Source: Pseudomonadota bacterium
GTDB taxonomy: Bacteria; Pseudomonadota; Gammaproteobacteria; Burkholderiales; Burkholderiaceae_C
Length of the DNA: 47,170 bases
Assembly (NCBI GenBank): GCA_030538085.1
Contig: JAUNUR010000018.1
Coordinates: 1 to 47,170, forward strand
Reading direction: 5' to 3'
The notes below the pieces were generated by a model. It did no database searches. It saw nothing but the letters and a program-made list of their open reading frames with translations, and was not told the origin of the DNA. This document shows, piece by piece, positions 25,848 through 34,612 of the stretch (position 1 is its first letter; every line of letters begins with the position of its first letter). The position numbers and the translations under genes were made by a program.

Positions 25848-27269
25848 TCAAAAATCGTCGCTGGCGCCGAAGGCCATGCTCTCGAAGCGCGTCAGCGGCT
25901 TCAGGAAGGTGAGCTTGACGGTGCCCGTGGGGCCATTGCGCTGCTTGCCGATGATGATCTCGGCCACGCCGGGTTCACGCGATTCCTTGTTGTAGTAGTC
26001 GTCGCGGTAGATGAACATGATGATGTCGGCGTCCTGCTCGATGGCGCCGGATTCGCGCAGGTCGCTCATCATGGGGCGCTTGTCGGTGCGCTGTTCCACG
26101 CTGCGGTTGAGCTGCGACAGCGCGATCACCGGGCATTGCAGTTCCTTGGCCAGCGCCTTCAGGCCACGCGAGATTTCGCCCAGCTCAGTGGCGCGGTTCT
26201 CGTCGCCACTGCTTGAGCCGCTCATCAGCTGCAGGTAGTCGACCACGATCAGTCCCAGCTTGCCGCACTGGCGCGCCAGGCGGCGCGCGTTGGCGCGCAG
26301 TTCGCTGGGCGTGAGGCCCGGCGTCTCGTCAATGTGCAGGCTGACGTTGCGCAGGCGTTCGATGGCTTCGGTCAGGCGCGGCCATTCCTCGTCGGTCAGC
26401 TTGCCGGTGCGCAGGTGGCCCTGGTCGATGCGGCCGATGGAACCGACGATACGCACGGCGAGCTGCGCGGCGCCCATTTCCATCGAGAACACGGCCACGG
26501 GCAAGCCCTCGTTCAGCGCCACGTGTTCGGCGATGTTGATGGCGAACGCCGTCTTGCCCATCGACGGGCGCGCGGCCAGCACCACCAGGTCGCCCGCCTG
26601 CAGGCCGGCGGTCATGCGGTCGAGGTCGATGAAGCCGGTGGGCACGCCCGTGACGTCGTTCGGGTTGTCGGCCATCTCCTGCACACGGTCGAGCAGTTGC
26701 ACCACCAGCGAATCCATGGGCTGGAAGCCCTGCTTCATGCGCGAGCCTTCTTCGCCGATCTTGAAGATCTTGCCCTCGGCCTCGTCGAGGATCTTGTCCA
26801 CCGCCCTGCCCTGCGGGTTGAAGGCGCTGGTGGCGATTTCGTCGCTGGCGCTGACCAGCTTGCGCAGGATCGAGCGCTCGCGCACGATCTCGGCATAGCG
26901 GCGGATGTTGCTGGCGCTGGGCACGTACTGCGCCAGCGAGTTCAGATAGACCAGCCCCCCCACCTCGTCGGCCTTGCCCTGGCGCTGCAGTTCCTCGTGG
27001 ACGGTGATCACGTCGGCCGGCTTGGTCTCGTTGATGAGCTTGCCGACGGCGGCGTAGACCAGGCGGTGTTCGTAGCGGTAGAAGTCGCTGTCGATCAGCA
27101 CGTCGCCCACGCGGTCCCAGGCGCCGTTGTCCAGCAGCAGGCCGCCCAGCACGCTGGATTCGGCCTCCAGCGAATGCGGCGGAATGCGCAGTTGGGCAAT
27201 CTGGCGGTCGGTGGGCAGGTCGTCACCGAGTTCGGCGTAGGTAGGAGGGAAAACAGAGGACATGGGCAC
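25848..27269 (-). CDS. dnaB: replicative DNA helicase DnaB
   Basis: The 473-residue product has the N-terminal DnaB domain (LRIPPHSLEAESSVLGGLLL), a linker, and the RecA-like C-terminal domain with Walker A ARPSMGKTAFAINIA, Walker B LIVVDYLQLM, and the arginine-finger region MSDLRESGAIEQDAD. It is the hexameric helicase that unwinds DNA at the replication fork. The first 20 residues are not conserved, as usual. It stands downstream of the rpsF-priB-rpsR-rplI group, the common order in Burkholderiales, but here with a 630-base gap holding a terminator and repeats. The left end of a 318-bp inverted-repeat element stops 9 bases before the ATG, so the element forms the dnaB leader. Confidence 0.97.
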   Translation of the reverse strand: MPMSSVFPPTYAELGDDLPTDRQIAQLRIPPHSLEAESSVLGGLLLDNGAWDRVGDVLIDSDFYRYEHRLVYAAVGKLINETKPADVITVHEELQRQGKADEVGGLVYLNSLAQYVPSASNIRRYAEIVRERSILRKLVSASDEIATSAFNPQGRAVDKILDEAEGKIFKIGEEGSRMKQGFQPMDSLVVQLLDRVQEMADNPNDVTGVPTGFIDLDRMTAGLQAGDLVVLAARPSMGKTAFAINIAEHVALNEGLPVAVFSMEMGAAQLAVRIVGSIGRIDQGHLRTGKLTDEEWPRLTEAIERLRNVSLHIDETPGLTPSELRANARRLARQCGKLGLIVVDYLQLMSGSSSGDENRATELGEISRGLKALAKELQCPVIALSQLNRSVEQRTDKRPMMSDLRESGAIEQDADIIMFIYRDDYYNKESREPGVAEIIIGKQRNGPTGTVKLTFLKPLTRFESMAFGASDDF

Positions 27270-27277
27270 AGGGTGAA

Positions 27278-27595
27278 CCTAGAAACGGTAGTTGGATGCG
27301 CCCGAGCGTGCCGTGATGGGCGTGTCAGGCAAGGGCAAGTGCCGCGGCTCCAAAGCTGCCTGTGCAGCTTTGGACGGCACGAGCGGCATCGGGCTCTGAC
27401 CGATGCGCGCCCTGCAAGGGAGAGGACGCGGCAGGCTCGTGCCTGCAAGGACGAGCAACGCCGCATGGCACGTCCAGCGCGGTGCGATCGGGTGCATAGC
27501 GCGCTCACCCAACAGGTGAATGTGATCGAAGCCGTGAAAGTCAGCGTTCATGCGGGTTGCCCAAGGATGGTGAGCGGTCAACTGCCGTTTCTAGG
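27278..27595. mobile_element. 318-bp element with 17-bp terminal inverted repeats, MITE-like
   Basis: The ends CCTAGAAACGGTAGTTG (27278-27294) and CAACTGCCGTTTCTAGG (27579-27595) pair with one mismatch. Inside are several strong hairpins: 27349-27374 (11-bp stem, 4-base loop, extendable by GTGCCG/CGGCAC), a GCATCGG/CCGATGC stem and GCAGGC/GCCTGC. An open frame covers most of it on the minus strand (27279-27581) but resembles no protein I know. A non-autonomous mobile element or a structured RNA fits best. Confidence 0.55.
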
Positions 27596-27745
27596 GTAAA
27601 AGCAGGCGCGCGGTCCGCGCAATGCTACGCCGCCCATCCGGCCTTGTCATGGGACAACGCTGTGGATAAGCGGTGCGATGGCGGTGGATCGGCTGGCGGA
27701 ACCTGTGGAGCGCGATGCGCGCCTGCATGACGCGCCTGGCGGCGC

Positions 27746-27827
27746 ATGATCTTGGCTGCGCCATCGATGACGAAATGACTCATGTCATGGCGCGCAGCGC
27801 CGTCATCGATGGCGCAGCCGAGGTCAT
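27746..27827. repeat. 27-bp inverted repeat between rplI and dnaB
   Basis: Arms 27746-27772 and 27801-27827 pair with two mismatches, the inner 19 bases perfectly. The 28-base spacer has smaller palindromes (ATGACTCATGTCAT). Together with the adjacent terminator it forms a barrier between rplI and dnaB. The stretch 27596-27745 has no gene; it includes one perfect DnaA-box sequence (TTATCCACA on the minus strand, 27661-27669). Confidence 0.75.
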
Positions 27828-27841
27828 TGCGTCATCCGCCA

Positions 27842-27876
27842 GAAAACAAAAAGCCGCCCACCGGACGGCGGGCGGC
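27842..27876 (-). terminator. rho-independent terminator of the rpsF-rplI operon
   Basis: On the minus strand, 24 bases after the rplI stop, GCCGCCC pairs with GGGCGGC (27853-27876) and is followed directly by TTTTTGTTTT. This is the clearest intrinsic terminator in the window and implies that dnaB needs its own promoter or readthrough. Confidence 0.88.
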
Positions 27877-27899
27877 CTGGGTGCCGAAGCGCGCGAGGA

Positions 27900-28352
27900 T
27901 CAGGCCGTTTCGCCGTACACCGCGACGGTGATCTCGGCATCCACGTCGGTGTGCAGCGACACGTGAACCGTGCTGTCGCCCACCGTCTTGATCGGGCCGT
28001 TGGGCAGGCGCACCTGCGACTTGTGCACGTCGAAGCCCTGCTTTTTGAGCTCATCGGCGATGTCGTGGTTGGTAACCGAGCCGAACAGGCGGCCATCGAC
28101 ACCGGCCTTCTGCGTCAGCTTGATGGTCTGGCCGTTCAGCTTCTCGCCAACGGCTTGCGCGGCGGCCAGTTTCTCGGCGGCCTGCTTTTCCAGCTCGGCA
28201 CGGCGGGCCTCGAACTCGGCCTTGGCGGCCTCGGTGGCGCGGCGGGCACGGCCCGAGGGAATCAGGAAGTTGCGGGCGTAGCCGTCCTTGACCTTGACGA
28301 TCTCGCCCAGGTTGCCCAGGTTGACAACCTTGTCCAGAAGAATGACTTGCAT
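27900..28352 (-). CDS. rplI: 50S ribosomal protein L9
   Basis: The 150-residue product begins [21 protein letters not shown] and continues [16 protein letters not shown], the L9 signature, then a long central helix rich in Ala, Glu and Lys (about 45-75) and a C-terminal domain with [14 protein letters not shown]. The length equals typical L9. AGGAG seven bases before the ATG at 28352 fixes the start. It is the last gene of rpsF-priB-rpsR-rplI and is followed by a strong terminator. Confidence 0.98.
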   Translation of the reverse strand: MQVILLDKVVNLGNLGEIVKVKDGYARNFLIPSGRARRATEAAKAEFEARRAELEKQAAEKLAAAQAVGEKLNGQTIKLTQKAGVDGRLFGSVTNHDIADELKKQGFDVHKSQVRLPNGPIKTVGDSTVHVSLHTDVDAEITVAVYGETA

Positions 28353-28365
28353 GATGTTTCTCCTA

Positions 28366-28647
28366 TCAGACGCGGTGCTGGTCGGTGTAGGGCAGCAGCG
28401 CCAGGAAGCGCGCACGCTTGATGGCGGTGTTGAGCTGGCGCTGGTAGATGGCGCGCGTGCCGGTCAGGCGCGCGGGCACGATCTTGCCGTTCTCGGCGAT
28501 GAAGTCGCGCAGGGTGTCGACGTCCTTGTAGTCGATTTCCTCGACGCCAGCGACGGTGAAGCGGCAGAAGCGCTTGCGCTTGAACAGCAGCGACTGGTTG
28601 TTGCGCTTGGGGCGCCGGTCTTTGTTGAATTTCTTGAACGTGGCCAT
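28366..28647 (-). CDS. rpsR: 30S ribosomal protein S18
   Basis: The 93-residue product has the S18 core [22 protein letters not shown] and [27 protein letters not shown]. It binds S6 on the small-subunit platform. GGAGG stands before the ATG. It starts directly after the priB stop codon (adjacent bases), and rplI follows 13 bases downstream, so the genes form one operon. Confidence 0.98.
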   Translation of the reverse strand: MATFKKFNKDRRPKRNNQSLLFKRKRFCRFTVAGVEEIDYKDVDTLRDFIAENGKIVPARLTGTRAIYQRQLNTAIKRARFLALLPYTDQHRV

Positions 28648-28953
28648 TTAAGAGCCTCCTTGAAACTGATCTTGCTGAAAATCCTGGATGTGGAGCACCA
28701 CATGCTTGGCGTTGCGCGGACTGGCCAGAAAGCCGGTGAAGCACCAGGTGGATCCCACCGCCTGCCGGCCCAGCCTTTCGGCCACGGCGCCAAGGGCCAC
28801 CGCCCTCAATGCCGCCTTGACCTGCCGGGGGCTACCGCCCTCCTCTTGCCGCGACTCGTGTTCGAGCCTCGCATCGAGCACCGGCACGCCGGCGGGGGTC
28901 TGGCGCAGGGCGCCCATCTCGACGATGCTGGCCGTGAGGCGGGTCTGGTTCAC
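28648..28953 (-). CDS. priB: primosomal replication protein N
   Basis: The 101-residue product is a short OB-fold protein matching PriB: MNQTRLTASIVEMGALRQTPAGVPVL at the start (family N-terminus), LEHESRQEE, and VVLHIQDFQ at the end. PriB binds single-stranded DNA and helps PriA reload DnaB at stalled forks. It lies between rpsF and rpsR as in most beta- and gammaproteobacteria; that position is a strong support for a protein that is short and poorly conserved. Confidence 0.93.
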   Translation of the reverse strand: MNQTRLTASIVEMGALRQTPAGVPVLDARLEHESRQEEGGSPRQVKAALRAVALGAVAERLGRQAVGSTWCFTGFLASPRNAKHVVLHIQDFQQDQFQGGS

Positions 28954-28989
28954 CTCGGCTCAAGCCGCCTGGCGCGCGCCAGGGCATGC

Positions 28990-29355
28990 TCAGTTGGTGG
29001 TTTCCGCCTGCTGGGCCTTGCGCGCTTCTTCGCGCTCGACGGTCTTCATCATCGACGAAGGGTTGGTCTCGGCCTTTTTCTTCTGCACCGTCAGGTGGCG
29101 CAGCACGGCGTCGTTGAAGCGGAAGGCGTGCTCCAGCTCGCCCATCACGGCCTGGTCGGCCTCGATGTTCAGGCACAGGTAGTGGGCCTTGGCCAGCTTG
29201 TTGATCTGGTAGGCCAGCTGACGGCGGCCCCAGTCTTCCTGGCGATGAATCTTGCCGCCGCCGGCGGTGATCATGCCCTTGTAGCGCTCCAGCATGGCCG
29301 GAACCTGCTCACTCTGATCCGGGTGGATCAGCAAAATGATTTCATAGTGACGCAT
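28990..29355 (-). CDS. rpsF: 30S ribosomal protein S6
   Basis: The 121-residue product starts [21 protein letters not shown] and has the S6 segments [20 protein letters not shown] and [13 protein letters not shown]. The charged tail (about 20 residues) is variable in the family. AAGGAGAG before the ATG at 29355 marks the start; the longer frame upstream is not conserved. First gene of the operon. In E. coli the S6-S18 complex can bind an RNA structure in the rpsF leader; the 250-base leader here contains repeat C, but no such structure was identified. Confidence 0.98.
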   Translation of the reverse strand: MRHYEIILLIHPDQSEQVPAMLERYKGMITAGGGKIHRQEDWGRRQLAYQINKLAKAHYLCLNIEADQAVMGELEHAFRFNDAVLRHLTVQKKKAETNPSSMMKTVEREEARKAQQAETTN

Positions 29356-29467
29356 GACTCTCCTTGTGGATGAGAAAAAGCCGCCCCCGGCGTCGAATCG
29401 GGGTGCGGCAAGGGAACTGCGTATTATATAACTGAATCGCCGCTCTGCCAACGCCAACAATCTGCAC

Positions 29468-29610
29468 GGATCGAGCGGCCGCGGAGCAGGCCATGCCAGC
29501 GAACGCCGTGGCCTCAACTCATGCCGGCCACTGGCGTTGTCCCCCTTCCCGCGAAGCGCAGCGCAGCGAGAGAAGGGGGAAGGCGCGTCAGCGCCTCAGG
29601 GGGATGTCAT
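29468..29610 (-). repeat. stop-linked repeat C, copy 2
   Basis: On the minus strand it begins at the cpoB stop codon (TGA, then CATCCCCCTGAGGCGC) and ends with GGCCTGCTCCGCGGCC. It matches 19251-19370 in block order, with extra sequence between the two CCCCTTCCC/GGGGGAAGG arms. The arms can pair, so a terminator or mRNA-end role after cpoB is plausible. Confidence 0.75.
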
Positions 29611-30380
29611 TTCAACCTGCTCAGCCGCTCCTTGCCCGCCTGCGCCGCCTCGGACTGCGGGTAGGTCTTGACCAGCGATTCCAGCGTGGCGCGGGCGGCA
29701 CGGGTGTCCTTCAGCTCGATCTGGCAGTTGGCGATGGACAGCATGGCCTCGGGCGCGCGCTGGTGGTTGGGCGACGCCGTCAGCAGCGAGCGGAAGTTGG
29801 TGATGGCCTCGCGGTAGTCGCGCGTGGCGTACTGCGCGTTGCCCAGCCAGAACAACGCCGACGGCGCCAGATTGCTGCGCGGGTAGCGCTTGATGAAATT
29901 GGCGAAACCCGTCTGCGCGCCCTTGAAGTCGCCGGCACGGAACACCGCCAGCGCGGTGTCGTAGTCCTGCTTGTCGCCGCCCCCGGCATCGGGTCCGGGG
30001 GGCTGGCCGGCGGCGCCCGCCGCCAGGGTGGGGTCGCCCGACTCCAGCCGGCGCAGGCGCTCGTCCAGCGCTTGCTGGTCGCTCTGCAGCTTGCGCAGCT
30101 CGCCGATTTCACGGCCAAACTGCTCCTCCTGCCCGCGCGCACGCGCCAGTTCGCCACGCAGCGAGTCGATCTGCTGCTGCAGATCAATCATGCTGCGGCG
30201 CATCTGGGTGTTTTCATCCACCAGGCGGTTCTGGGCCGCCACCGCCTGGTCGAAGCGCTGGCGCAGGTCCAGAATGGCCTGCCGCGCCTGATCGTCGCCG
30301 AACAACTGGGCTTGCGCGCCAGTCTGCACGGCCATGCAGAGCGCCGCCAGCACGGCGGCGCGAATCGTGTGAATGCGCAT
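29607..30380 (-). CDS. cpoB: Tol-Pal system coordinator CpoB (YbgF)
   Basis: The 257-residue product has a signal peptide (cleavage near AQAQ), a coiled-coil trimerisation region rich in Gln, Arg and Leu (about 30-110), a Gly/Pro linker, and C-terminal TPR repeats (YDTALAVFRAGDFKGAQTGF, ALFWLGNAQYATRDYREAI and the third near the end). CpoB couples PBP1B and peptidoglycan synthesis with Tol-mediated outer-membrane constriction in the periplasm. The start at 30380 lies 10 bases after the pal stop. It is the third gene of tolB-pal-cpoB. Confidence 0.95.
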   Translation of the reverse strand: MRIHTIRAAVLAALCMAVQTGAQAQLFGDDQARQAILDLRQRFDQAVAAQNRLVDENTQMRRSMIDLQQQIDSLRGELARARGQEEQFGREIGELRKLQSDQQALDERLRRLESGDPTLAAGAAGQPPGPDAGGGDKQDYDTALAVFRAGDFKGAQTGFANFIKRYPRSNLAPSALFWLGNAQYATRDYREAITNFRSLLTASPNHQRAPEAMLSIANCQIELKDTRAARATLESLVKTYPQSEAAQAGKERLSRLK

Positions 30381-30390
30381 CGCGGCCCGA

Positions 30391-30909
30391 TCAGCGGTAA
30401 CGGATTTCGACACGGCGGTTCTGCGAGTAGGCATCCTCGGTCGAACCGGCCGCCGCCGGTTTTTCCTCGCCAAAGCTCACGGCTTCGACCTGCGCGTCGG
30501 TGGCGCCCACCAGCGTGAGGGCGCGGCGAACGGCTTCGGCGCGCTTCTGGCCCAGGGCCAGGTTGTATTCGCGGCTGCCACGCTCGTCGGTGTGACCCTC
30601 CACGGCCACGCCGCGACCACGGTTGCCCTGCAGGAAGCGGGCATGCTGATCCACCATGGGCTGGTATTCGGACTTGACGGTGAAGCTGTCGAAATCGAAA
30701 TAGATGACGCGGCCCACGCCAGCGGGCCCCGCCGCATCGGCGCCGGCCTGACCGACCTGAACCTGGGTCACGGTGCTTTGCCCGGCGTCCGCGCCGGCCC
30801 CATCGGCGGTCGTGCCGCTGGCTTGCACGGGCGGATCGAGCTTGACGTTGGAGCCGCAGCCAGCCAGCACCGCCGCCAGCGCGACGACCATCAAGGAACG
30901 CTTCATCAT
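30391..30909 (-). CDS. pal: peptidoglycan-associated lipoprotein Pal
   Basis: The 172-residue product has a lipobox (VLAGCGS), a 45-residue spacer, and an OmpA-like domain with VIYFDFDSFTV, EGHTDERGSREYNLALGQKR and the C-terminal QNRRVEIRYR. It anchors the outer membrane to peptidoglycan and binds TolB. The ATG at 30909 is chosen (AGGAG eight bases upstream); the longer frame would use TTG at 30915. It stands between tolB and cpoB, as usual. Confidence 0.97.
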   Translation of the reverse strand: MMKRSLMVVALAAVLAGCGSNVKLDPPVQASGTTADGAGADAGQSTVTQVQVGQAGADAAGPAGVGRVIYFDFDSFTVKSEYQPMVDQHARFLQGNRGRGVAVEGHTDERGSREYNLALGQKRAEAVRRALTLVGATDAQVEAVSFGEEKPAAAGSTEDAYSQNRRVEIRYR

Positions 30910-30975
30910 TTTCAAAACTCCTGAATATGAAAAATTGAAAGAAACAGGGTGCCTTCTGGCGACCCCATCAAAAGT

Positions 30976-32274
30976 TCATCGCTGGAACGGCCCCCAGGAC
31001 GGCTCGCGGATGTCACCGCCACGGCCCGCCAGCCGGGCCTTGATCTTGCCGTCCACCGTGGTGGTCATCAGCGCCTCGCGACCGCCCTGCCGCGTCGCGT
31101 ACACGAGCAGGCGGCTGTTGGGCGCGAAGCTGGGGTTCTCGTCCTCGGCGGTATCGGTCACGGCCGTCACGTTACCCGAGGCCAGTTCCATCACGTGTAG
31201 GCGATAGCCGCCAGTGCGCGACACGTAGGCCAGGTAGCGCCCATCCGGGCTGATGGATGGCGACACGTTGTAGCCGCCGCTGAAGGTCACGCGCTGCGCC
31301 GCGCCACCACTGGCCGGCATGCGGTAGATCTGCGGCGCGCCGCCGCGGTCGCTGACGAAGTAGATGCTGCCGCCATCGGCCGAGAACACGGGCTCGGTGT
31401 CGATGCTTTGCGACTGCGTCAGGCGGCGCGGCTCGCCGCCGCTGGCGCTGATCAGGTAGATCTGCGAGCCGCCGTCGCGCGACAGCGTGACGGCCAGGCT
31501 GCGCCCGTCCGGCGACCAGGCCGGCGCGCTGTTGGAGCCACGGAAGTTGGCCAGCAGGCGCCGGCGGCCACTGGACACCTCATGCACGTAGATGACGGGC
31601 TTGCGCGATTCGAACGACACGTAGGCCAGTTGCGCGCCGTTGGGCGACCACGCGGGCGAGATGATGGGCTCGGGGCTGCCAAGCGCGGCCTGCGCGTTCT
31701 CGCCATCGGAGTCGGCCACCCACAGCGTGTAACGGCCACCGGCCTTGGTGACATAGGCCAACCGGGTGGAGAACACGCCCTTCTCGCCCGTCAGCTTTTC
31801 GTAGATGTAATCGGCGATCTTGTGGGCCGCCAGGCGCAGATCGGCCTGCGGCACCACGAATCCCTGGCCGCCCAGGTCCTGCCCCTTGACGACGTCCCAC
31901 AGGCGAAAGCGCACGTCGTAGCGGCCATCGCCCAGGCGCGTGACGCTGCCGCCCGCCAGCGCGTCGGCGGTGCGCTGGCGCCAGAACGACATTTCGGGCC
32001 GGGTGGTTTCGTCCATGGGTTGGCCGCTGGCGTCGACCGGGCGGAACTGGCCGCTGCGCTCCAGATCGGCCTGGATGATGGCGCTGATCTTCTGCGGCGC
32101 GGCATCCTCGCCGCGAAACGGCACCAGCGCGATGGGCAACTGCGTCAGGCCAACGCCCGAGACTTCGACACGGAACTGCGCCAGGGCCGGCAGCGCGGGC
32201 ACGGCGGCCAGCGCGGTGACGATGGCGCGGCGGCGCACGGCGGGAAAACGGGGGGGGAATTTTGAAACGTTCAT
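30976..32274 (-). CDS. tolB: Tol-Pal system protein TolB
   Basis: The 432-residue product has an export signal (RRRAIVTALAAVPALPALAQ), an N-terminal alpha/beta domain and a six-bladed beta-propeller with repeated ISPAWSPNGAQLAYVSF, APAWSPDGRSLAVTL and PSISPDGRYLAYVS blades. TolB is the periplasmic partner of Pal and TolA. Start at 32274 gives a normal signal peptide, although the ribosome site is weak. In most Burkholderiales tolQ, tolR and tolA lie directly upstream; here upstream is repeat D and then divergent msbA, so the operon is split and tolB must have its own promoter in 32275-32411. Confidence 0.96.
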   Translation of the reverse strand: MNVSKFPPRFPAVRRRAIVTALAAVPALPALAQFRVEVSGVGLTQLPIALVPFRGEDAAPQKISAIIQADLERSGQFRPVDASGQPMDETTRPEMSFWRQRTADALAGGSVTRLGDGRYDVRFRLWDVVKGQDLGGQGFVVPQADLRLAAHKIADYIYEKLTGEKGVFSTRLAYVTKAGGRYTLWVADSDGENAQAALGSPEPIISPAWSPNGAQLAYVSFESRKPVIYVHEVSSGRRRLLANFRGSNSAPAWSPDGRSLAVTLSRDGGSQIYLISASGGEPRRLTQSQSIDTEPVFSADGGSIYFVSDRGGAPQIYRMPASGGAAQRVTFSGGYNVSPSISPDGRYLAYVSRTGGYRLHVMELASGNVTAVTDTAEDENPSFAPNSRLLVYATRQGGREALMTTTVDGKIKARLAGRGGDIREPSWGPFQR

Positions 32275-32411
32275 GCGGTGTGGATCAGGCGGCGGTCAAA
32301 ACGCAAACGTGCGCCAACCCGGGCTTGAATGTTACACATTCGAGAGAAAAGCACGTGACAAACTGTATGCGCAACCAGATTGCGTGGGAGCGGGCCGCGG
32401 GCCAATGGTTC

Positions 32412-32580
32412 CTGAGAGGCTGTCCCCCGAACTCCTCGCGCCGCGCTTGTCCCCGGTCTCGGGCGCCCTGCGGCGTTGCATCCCTTGCCAATAGCACAAG
32501 CTATTGGCTGCGTAATGCGCCTTGCAGCACACCCGATCCGGGGCAATCGCTTACCGCGATGAATTTGAGGGCAGCCTCTG
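32412..32580. repeat. 169-bp repeat D copy with inverted ends
   Basis: AGAGGCTGTCC at the left and GGGCAGCCTCT at the right are inverted ends. Inside are a perfect 9-bp hairpin (GCCAATAGC, ACAA, GCTATTGGC at 32487-32508) and the CTCGCGC-GCGCTTGTCCCCGG block shared with 21838-21956. It lies in the 357-base gap between divergent tolB and msbA; no gene is seen in that gap. Confidence 0.75.
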
Positions 32581-32631
32581 ACACGACCCGCTTCGTAGAA
32601 TCCCGGATCGCCCCGTGCAATCCAACCGCTC

Positions 32632-34470
32632 ATGCCGCCCCCGCCCGACTCCAGCCCCGCCGCGCAACCCCCACTCTTCGCGCGGTTGCGCCGGTTGTGG
32701 CCGTATTTCAGCCATTACAAGGCCGGCTGGGTGATCGCGGTGACGGCCACCTTGATGACGGGGCTGACCGAGCCGGCCATCCCCGCCCTGCTGCAGCCGC
32801 TGCTGGACCAGGGCTTCACGCAGGGCCGCCTGCGGATCTGGATGGTGCCGGCGGCCATCGTGGGCCTGTTCGCCATTCGCGGGCTGGCGCAATTCGCCAG
32901 TCAGTACGCGCTGGCGCGCATTGCCGGCGAAGGCATGGTGGTAGTGCGGCGGCAGTTGTTCGAGCGGCTGCTGTCGGCCGAGCTGTCGCTGTTCTCGCGC
33001 CAATCCGCCAGCCAGCTGGCCAACACCATCGTGTACGAGGTCCAGACCGGCACCACGCAACTGGTGAGCGCCTTTCTGAACCTGGCGCGCGACGGTTTCA
33101 CCGTGATCGCGCTGCTGGCTTATCTGATCTATCTGAACTGGCAACTGACCCTGATCGTGCTGGTGCTGGTGCCTTGCGTGGCCTGGATTCTCAAGACCAT
33201 GTCACGCCGGCTCTACAAGGTCACGCGCGAGAGCCAGACCGCCACGGACGAGCTGGCCTACGTGGTGGAGGAAAACGTGCTGGCCCACCGCATGGTGCGC
33301 CTGCACGGCGCGCAGGAGGGGCAGGCGCGGCGCTTCGACGTGCTCAGCACCAGCTTGCGCGGCCTGGCGCTGAAGGCCACGCGCGCCTCGGCCGCCACCA
33401 CGCCACTGACGCAGCTGGTCGCCGCCGTGGCGCTGTCGACGGTGATCGCCATTGCGCTGTCGCAGGGCCAGGGCGCGACGGGGCGCGGCATCACGGTGGG
33501 CGGCTTCGTGGCGTTCATCGGCGCCATGCTGATGCTGGTGGCGCCCACGCGGCGACTGGCCGACGTGGTGAACCCGATCACCCGCGGGCTGGCGGCGCTG
33601 GAGCGCGGGCTGGAACTGCTGGACGAGGTCAAGCCCGAAGCCGACGCGCCCGCCGTCGCAGACGGCGCCGCGCCCGACGTGCCAGCGCGGGCACGCGGCG
33701 ACATCGCGCTGAAGCAGGTGCGCGTGGCCTACCGCGGCGACTCCGCGCCCGCGCTGGACGGCATCGACCTGCATGTGCGGGCCGGTGAAACCGTGGCGCT
33801 GGTCGGCCCCTCGGGTTCGGGCAAGACCACACTGGTCAACCTGCTGCCACGCTTCGTGCGCGCCGGCGCGGGCGAGGTGGCGCTGGACGGCATCGACGTT
33901 GGCCGCTGGCCGCTGCAAGCCTTGCGGGATCAGTTCGCGCTGGTCAGCCAGGAGGTGACCATGCTCAACGACACCGTGGCCGCCAACGTGGCCCTGGGCG
34001 CCGCCAGCGTGGACCGCGCCCGGGTGCAGCGCTGCCTGGAAGACGCCAATCTGGCGGCCCACGTCGCCACGCTGCCCCAGGGCATCGACACCGTGCTGGG
34101 TCACAACGCCACGGAACTGTCGGGCGGCCAGCGCCAGCGCCTGGCCATTGCCCGCGCGCTGTACAAGAACGCGCCGGTGCTGCTGCTGGACGAAGCCACC
34201 TCGGCGCTGGACACCGAAAGCGAGCGGCTGGTGCAGCAGGCCGTCACGCGCGCCATGGCGGGCCGCACCACGCTGGTCATCGCCCACCGCCTGTCCACCA
34301 TCGAGCACGCCGACCGCATCGTGGTGATGGAGCGCGGGCACATCGTCGAGCAGGGCACGCACCCGCAACTGATGGCGGCCGGCGGCCTGTACGCACGGCT
34401 GCACAGCCAGCCCATGGCTCCTCCAGCACCCTCGGCCCACGCTGAAAACCATGCCGGCCAGGATGGCTGA
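32632..34470 (+). CDS. msbA: lipid A exporter MsbA (ABC transporter)
   Basis: The 612-residue product is a half-transporter: six membrane segments (about 30-320), then an ABC domain with Walker A GPSGSGKTTLVN, Q-loop SQEVTML, signature LSGGQRQR, Walker B VLLLDEATSALD and the switch His in VIAHRLSTI. The TLM region FSHYKAGWVIAVTATLMTGLTEP and the length (E. coli MsbA 582) fit MsbA, which flips lipid A core across the inner membrane. The C-terminus has about 25 extra residues. No lpxK follows, unlike E. coli. The ATG at 32632 has no good ribosome site, so the start is provisional. Confidence 0.93.
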   Translation: MPPPPDSSPAAQPPLFARLRRLWPYFSHYKAGWVIAVTATLMTGLTEPAIPALLQPLLDQGFTQGRLRIWMVPAAIVGLFAIRGLAQFASQYALARIAGEGMVVVRRQLFERLLSAELSLFSRQSASQLANTIVYEVQTGTTQLVSAFLNLARDGFTVIALLAYLIYLNWQLTLIVLVLVPCVAWILKTMSRRLYKVTRESQTATDELAYVVEENVLAHRMVRLHGAQEGQARRFDVLSTSLRGLALKATRASAATTPLTQLVAAVALSTVIAIALSQGQGATGRGITVGGFVAFIGAMLMLVAPTRRLADVVNPITRGLAALERGLELLDEVKPEADAPAVADGAAPDVPARARGDIALKQVRVAYRGDSAPALDGIDLHVRAGETVALVGPSGSGKTTLVNLLPRFVRAGAGEVALDGIDVGRWPLQALRDQFALVSQEVTMLNDTVAANVALGAASVDRARVQRCLEDANLAAHVATLPQGIDTVLGHNATELSGGQRQRLAIARALYKNAPVLLLDEATSALDTESERLVQQAVTRAMAGRTTLVIAHRLSTIEHADRIVVMERGHIVEQGTHPQLMAAGGLYARLHSQPMAPPAPSAHAENHAGQDG

Positions 34471-34612
34471 TGAATCTGAGAGACTCGGCACCCGCTCAAT
34501 GACCGCCAAGGAACAAGCCGTTTCAAAACTGATTTGATCCAACCACGGCGCCCCGACCAGCGATGGCCCCACAATTGGCACCCGGGTTGCATACGACAAG
34601 CACCCCCACCGC

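Noticed and set aside
27279-27581. A 100-residue minus-strand frame inside the 318-bp element
   Set aside because: It spans both inverted ends and several hairpins, lacks a ribosome site and resembles no protein; the frame is better explained by GC content.
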